In this document: positions 7,462-9,625 of the stretch, in pieces
Position numbering within the stretch: the stretch's first letter is position 1
How the letters are laid out: the number at the start of each line of letters is the position of its first letter
Assembly (NCBI GenBank): GCA_963693635.1
Contig: CAVOBC010000164.1
Coordinates: forward strand, 1-9,625
Direction: 5' to 3'
Length of the DNA: 9,625 bases
Source: CAVOBC01 sp963693635
Lineage (GTDB): Bacteria > Pseudomonadota > Gammaproteobacteria > Pseudomonadales > Azotimanducaceae
The notes under the pieces: model-generated
The model's database searches: none
What the model was told of the DNA's origin: nothing
Seen by the model: the letters and a program-made list of their open reading frames with translations, nothing else
Made by a program: the position numbers and the translations under genes

Positions 7462-7621
7462 GGCGGGGCTGGCGGTGAGGTTTTCCTGGCGAGCTTCAGG
7501 GGGAATTTTGTCGCAGGCATGTCGCCGAGTATACGTGGCGCTTGTGCGGTCTTGCCGACGACATCAACGTATACTCATCAAGATTCCACTCGGGCCGGAT
7601 GCAAGCGGGGTGCGAAAAAGC
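7462..7621. promoter_or_regulatory. Divergent promoter region between amidohydrolase and crotonase genes
   Basis: This 160-bp gap separates two divergent genes. GAGTATACGT (7527-7536) and ACGTATACTC (7567-7576) form a perfect inverted repeat with a 30-bp centre, so arm centres are 40 bp apart. Each arm contains TATACT reading outward (7570-7575 plus; 7533-7528 minus), close to the -10 consensus. The arms could therefore be paired outward -10 boxes, or an operator for a regulator controlling both genes. No convincing -35 lies 16-18 bp from either. Confidence 0.55.
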
Positions 7622-8575
7622 ATGATGAAGCCGTCCGATCTGGTGCGCCTGCTGTCCACGGAGGCCGGCGCCGAAAGTTGCGGTGATCCTTCAAGCCCGT
7701 TGGTCGTCGATCTCGACGCGGGTGAAATTGCCGGTGACATTTGTCAGCCCGCCTGTCCGGTGATTGGCGTTGCCAGCCGTCCAATTGAACGCCCGCCGAT
7801 GGTGCTGGATCTCCTCGTTCAACCGCAGGACCTGGACGAAGTGAAGGCGGCCGTCGCCGCGAACCCCGTCGCCGTGTCCGTGCTGACCGGATTGTTGCGG
7901 CACAATGAGCGCGCTTCGGTCAGGGGTGGCCTCTTTGCGGAGTCGCTCGCGTACTCGAGCTTGCAGCACGGTGCCGAGTTTGAGTGTTGGCTGGAGACGG
8001 CGCCGCCGTCCGCGGGCGAGCGGGACACCGGACCGCTCGTCCTGCTCGAACGAGAAGACGACCGGCTGACCATCACGCTCAATCGTCCGGACAAACACAA
8101 CGCGTTCTCCGCTGATCTGCGCGATGCCCTTTGTGAGGCGCTGCACCTGCCGCTGACGGACGCGACGATTGAGCAGGTGGTGATTGATGGTGCGGGACGC
8201 TCTTTCTGTGCCGGCGGCGATCTGACTGAATTTGGCGAGGCGCGGGACAGCGCGGTCGCCCATCTCACACGGATGACCCGGAGTGCCGCCTGGCTGATGC
8301 ATCGGCTGCGCGAGCGACTGACTGTCGACGTCCACGGTGCCTGCATCGGCGCGGGGATTGAACTGCCAGCCTACGCCGGGCGGATTGTGGCGCGTGACGA
8401 TGCGTTCTTTCAGTTGCCGGAAGTCTCGATGGGACTCATTCCGGGCGCCGGCGGCACGGTCAGCGTTCTTGCGCGCATCGGGCGGTTGCGATGCGCGTTC
8501 ATGGCGGTTACCGGACGGCGCGTGGGCGCGGAACAAGCCCTCCGTTGGGGGCTCGTCGACGAGGTGAGGAGCTAG
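7622..8575 (+). CDS. Enoyl-CoA hydratase/isomerase (crotonase) with N-terminal extension and short C-terminus
   Basis: 317 residues from ATG 7622; ATG 7625 is equally possible. Residues 1 to about 135 are not crotonase: VVDLDAGEIAGDI, PPMVLDLLVQ, AAVAANPVAVSVLTGLLR and FAESLAYSSLQHGAEFECWL. From about 138 the crotonase core is clear: LTITLNRPDKHNAFSADL, the oxyanion loop RSFCAGGDLTEFG, GACIGAGIELPA (E247, matching crotonase Glu144) and LPEVSMGLIPGAGGTV (E267, matching Glu164). Both catalytic Glu are kept, so hydratase activity is plausible. The protein stops at WGLVDEVRS, about 50-60 residues before the normal end, so the C-terminal helical trimerisation part is missing. I recall similar extended crotonases in actinobacteria but cannot check. 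The frame is open upstream to 7460, but that part overlaps the amidohydrolase start and the inverted repeat, so it is not used. Confidence 0.85.
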   Translation: MMKPSDLVRLLSTEAGAESCGDPSSPLVVDLDAGEIAGDICQPACPVIGVASRPIERPPMVLDLLVQPQDLDEVKAAVAANPVAVSVLTGLLRHNERASVRGGLFAESLAYSSLQHGAEFECWLETAPPSAGERDTGPLVLLEREDDRLTITLNRPDKHNAFSADLRDALCEALHLPLTDATIEQVVIDGAGRSFCAGGDLTEFGEARDSAVAHLTRMTRSAAWLMHRLRERLTVDVHGACIGAGIELPAYAGRIVARDDAFFQLPEVSMGLIPGAGGTVSVLARIGRLRCAFMAVTGRRVGAEQALRWGLVDEVRS

Positions 8576-8580
8576 TTTTT

Positions 8581-8606
8581 GTAAGAAAGAGGTTTGTTTG
8601 CAAACC
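8581..8606 (-). terminator. Possible weak terminator between convergent genes
   Basis: GGTTTG (8591-8596) and CAAACC (8601-8606) form a 6-bp stem with a 4-nt loop. Read on the minus strand, the hairpin is followed by the T-rich TCTTTCTTAC (8590-8581), so it would serve the membrane-protein gene at 8672-9094. In the plus direction there is no T-run. The surrounding 8576-8671 gap is otherwise empty and more AT-rich than its neighbours. Confidence 0.35.
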
Positions 8607-8671
8607 GACTTTCGGGAATTGTCAGCAACTTTGGGACGAGAACCAGCCAGGGCAGCGTTGGGGGCCGCTAG

Positions 8672-9094
8672 TTAGTCCGGTGCGACGGCGCGATCGAATG
8701 CCCGCAGTGAGTTCAGGAAGAGCCCAAGGCCCCCCATCGCGAGCACCAGAATCACGATCAGGTCGAAGGCCGACATGGCTTCGAAGGTGAATCGAATGGA
8801 CGAGATGACGCCAAAGATGAGTGCGACGATCGAACCGACCGTGAGCATCCAACCGATTGGATTGCGGCGGTTGTAGAACACGATGGCAATGCCAAACATG
8901 AACGGAATCATGACTATGCCGCTGGTGACGCCGTAGGTGCCGCCCATGGCGGAGAAACCGTACAGTCGCTGGCCCGTACCGAAGGCTGACGTCACCCGGA
9001 TGCTGTCCAGCAGCATGTAGAAACTGCCGCACATCATGATGAAGCCGAGAAGAAATTGCCCGGAACCACCACTGGTTCCACTTGCTCCACGCAT
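8672..9094 (-). CDS. Small four-helix membrane protein of unknown function
   Basis: 140 residues. A Gly/Ser-rich N-terminus (residues 2-12) is followed by four hydrophobic segments: about 13-31 (FLLGFIMMCGSFYMLL), 53-74 (ending MFGIAIVFY), 80-100 (IGWMLTVGSIVALIFGVI) and 110-130 (FDLIVILVLAMGGLGLFL). Polar loops include IRVTSAFGTGQRLYGF, YNRRNP and RFTFEAMSAF. No catalytic motif or named domain is recognised. The frame stays open upstream to 9340, but ATG 9092-9094 is chosen because it follows GGAG at 8-nt spacing and because the upstream part is antisense to the PqqD-like gene and not hydrophobic. It is divergent from that gene across only 67 bp, so the two may share control. The start and membrane nature are well supported; the function is open. 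Confidence 0.75.
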   Translation of the reverse strand: MRGASGTSGGSGQFLLGFIMMCGSFYMLLDSIRVTSAFGTGQRLYGFSAMGGTYGVTSGIVMIPFMFGIAIVFYNRRNPIGWMLTVGSIVALIFGVISSIRFTFEAMSAFDLIVILVLAMGGLGLFLNSLRAFDRAVAPD

Positions 9095-9114
9095 GTCGCC
9101 CGCTCCGCTTACCC

Positions 9115-9120
9115 TATAAT
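9115..9120 (+). promoter_or_regulatory. -10 box TATAAT upstream of the PqqD-like gene
   Basis: A perfect TATAAT lies 41 nt before the GTG start at 9162, giving a predicted start of transcription near 9126. No good -35 is present at 16-18 bp (ATGTCG at 9093-9098 is poor), so an activator may be needed. The element lies inside the 67-bp divergent gap. Confidence 0.45.
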
Positions 9121-9161
9121 CACGGTAGTGTTTTTCCCCATAAGGTGATGAGAAGCAAATC

Positions 9162-9446
9162 GTGAGTGCCCTCGACGTCCATATTCGTCTTTCGCGGGAT
9201 GCCATCGCCCAGGAGGTGAGTGGTGAAACCGTGATTCTGGATCTCGCGAGTGAGTCGTACTTTGGTCTTGATGAAGTTGGCACCCGGGTCTGGCAGTTGC
9301 TCCGTGACCACACGAGCCTGCGCCTGGTGTTCGACGTCATGCGCGAGGAATTCGCGGTTGAAGACAGTGTGCTCGAAGGCGACCTCGCGGCGCTCGTGGA
9401 GTCTCTGGTCGACGCCGGCCTCGTTACCCGCGAGATCGATAATTGA
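9162..9446 (+). CDS. PqqD-like peptide-recognition protein (RRE)
   Basis: 94 residues with the PqqD family layout: a beta-rich N-terminal half (VSGETVILDLASESYFGLDEVG), then TRVWQLLRD and a helical second half ending LVESLVDAGLVTREIDN. PqqD-type domains are winged-helix folds that bind the leader of a ribosomal precursor peptide and hand it to a modifying enzyme; in lasso peptide systems this protein is B1 and works with the B2 protease. The B2-like gene starts 5 nt downstream, which supports that role. The start is GTG at 9162-9164, with AGAAG six bases upstream; an ATG at 9148 is out of frame and stops at once. No precursor peptide gene is visible before it, so the peptide, if any, would lie beyond the right edge. 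Confidence 0.87.
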   Translation: MSALDVHIRLSRDAIAQEVSGETVILDLASESYFGLDEVGTRVWQLLRDHTSLRLVFDVMREEFAVEDSVLEGDLAALVESLVDAGLVTREIDN

Positions 9447-9451
9447 GGTCG

Positions 9452-9625
9452 ATGGCGGCATCAGACTGGGTCTGGTTCTTCCAGGCGACGCTCGCGTTAC
9501 CGCTTGTCCGAATCATGCTGCGGCTCATGGGTCTCAGCCGCACCCAGGATGTCTGGCATCGACGCGGCAATGGCGGGAGGCGCAGGCGGCCGGATGTGGT
9601 TCTTGGCGAGCGATTGGGAAAGGCG
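9452..9625 (+). CDS. Lasso peptide biosynthesis B2-like protein, N-terminal part, runs off the right edge
   Basis: Only 58 residues are visible: MAASDWVWFFQATLALPLVR, then IMLRLMGLSRTQDVW and a basic stretch with GRRRRP. A short N-terminal hydrophobic helix followed by a leucine- and arginine-rich segment is how B2 proteins (transglutaminase-like cysteine proteases that remove the leader peptide) begin. The catalytic Cys, His and Asp would be further on, outside the window, so the call rests mainly on this N-terminus and on the PqqD-like gene 5 nt upstream. GAGG sits 4 nt before the ATG and overlaps the previous stop region, showing tight coupling. If the family call is wrong, it is still a coupled small-operon gene with a membrane-proximal N-terminus. 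Confidence 0.6.
   Translation, partial: MAASDWVWFFQATLALPLVRIMLRLMGLSRTQDVWHRRGNGGRRRRPDVVLGERLGKA

Noticed and set aside
7460..7621. 54-residue N-terminal extension of the crotonase gene
   Set aside because: It overlaps the amidohydrolase start, covers the inverted repeat and looks like translated promoter DNA; ATG 7622 is better.
9095..9161. Search for a lasso precursor peptide before the PqqD-like gene
   Set aside because: Only 67 bp with promoter and ribosome site; the single ATG at 9148 stops after five codons.
9095..9340. 82-residue N-terminal extension of the membrane protein
   Set aside because: It is antisense to the PqqD-like gene and Arg/Ser-rich without structure; ATG 9094 has a good ribosome site.

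Overview
The window is GC-rich (clearly above 60% by eye) and densely packed with short intergenic gaps. It reads as chromosomal DNA of a free-living proteobacterium, perhaps a gammaproteobacterium. That placement is inferred from gene types, codon use and -10-like promoters, not from a marker gene. I see no rRNA, tRNA, insertion sequence, phage gene or CRISPR array.

Layout. (1) 1-1801, minus strand: an HMG-CoA-lyase-like DRE-TIM metallolyase followed after 25 nt by a DUF3445 / heme-dependent oxidative N-demethylase-like gene that runs off the left edge. (2) 1802-2194: a divergent control region with a 30-bp direct repeat and a degenerate CAACC tandem tract. (3) 2195-6032, plus strand: an AmpG/PAT-type MFS transporter, then two CaiB/BaiF (family III) CoA-transferases joined by an ATGA overlap. 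(4) 6034-7461, minus strand: a YtcJ-like amidohydrolase, tail-to-tail with the second CoA-transferase, 1 nt apart. (5) 7462-7621: a divergent promoter region carrying a perfect 10-bp inverted repeat. (6) 7622-8575, plus strand: an enoyl-CoA hydratase/isomerase with an unusual N-terminal domain and a short C-terminus. (7) 8672-9094, minus strand: a small four-helix membrane protein. (8) 9162-9625, plus strand: a PqqD-like protein and the start of a lasso-peptide B2-like protease, the beginning of a second locus that continues off the right edge.

How the genes may work together (inference). The transporter, CoA-transferase pair, crotonase and HMG-CoA-lyase-like enzyme supply the classes needed to import an organic acid, make its CoA thioester, hydrate it and cleave it by a retro-Claisen reaction. 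The amidohydrolase and the N-demethylase-like protein could act earlier on an amide or amine precursor. The substrate cannot be read from the sequence. The clearest molecular oddity is that the second CoA-transferase has Tyr at the position of the catalytic Asp found in the first. This suggests a heteromeric enzyme with one catalytic and one non-catalytic subunit. The right-edge PqqD/B2 pair belongs to RiPP-type biosynthesis and is probably unrelated to the catabolic genes.
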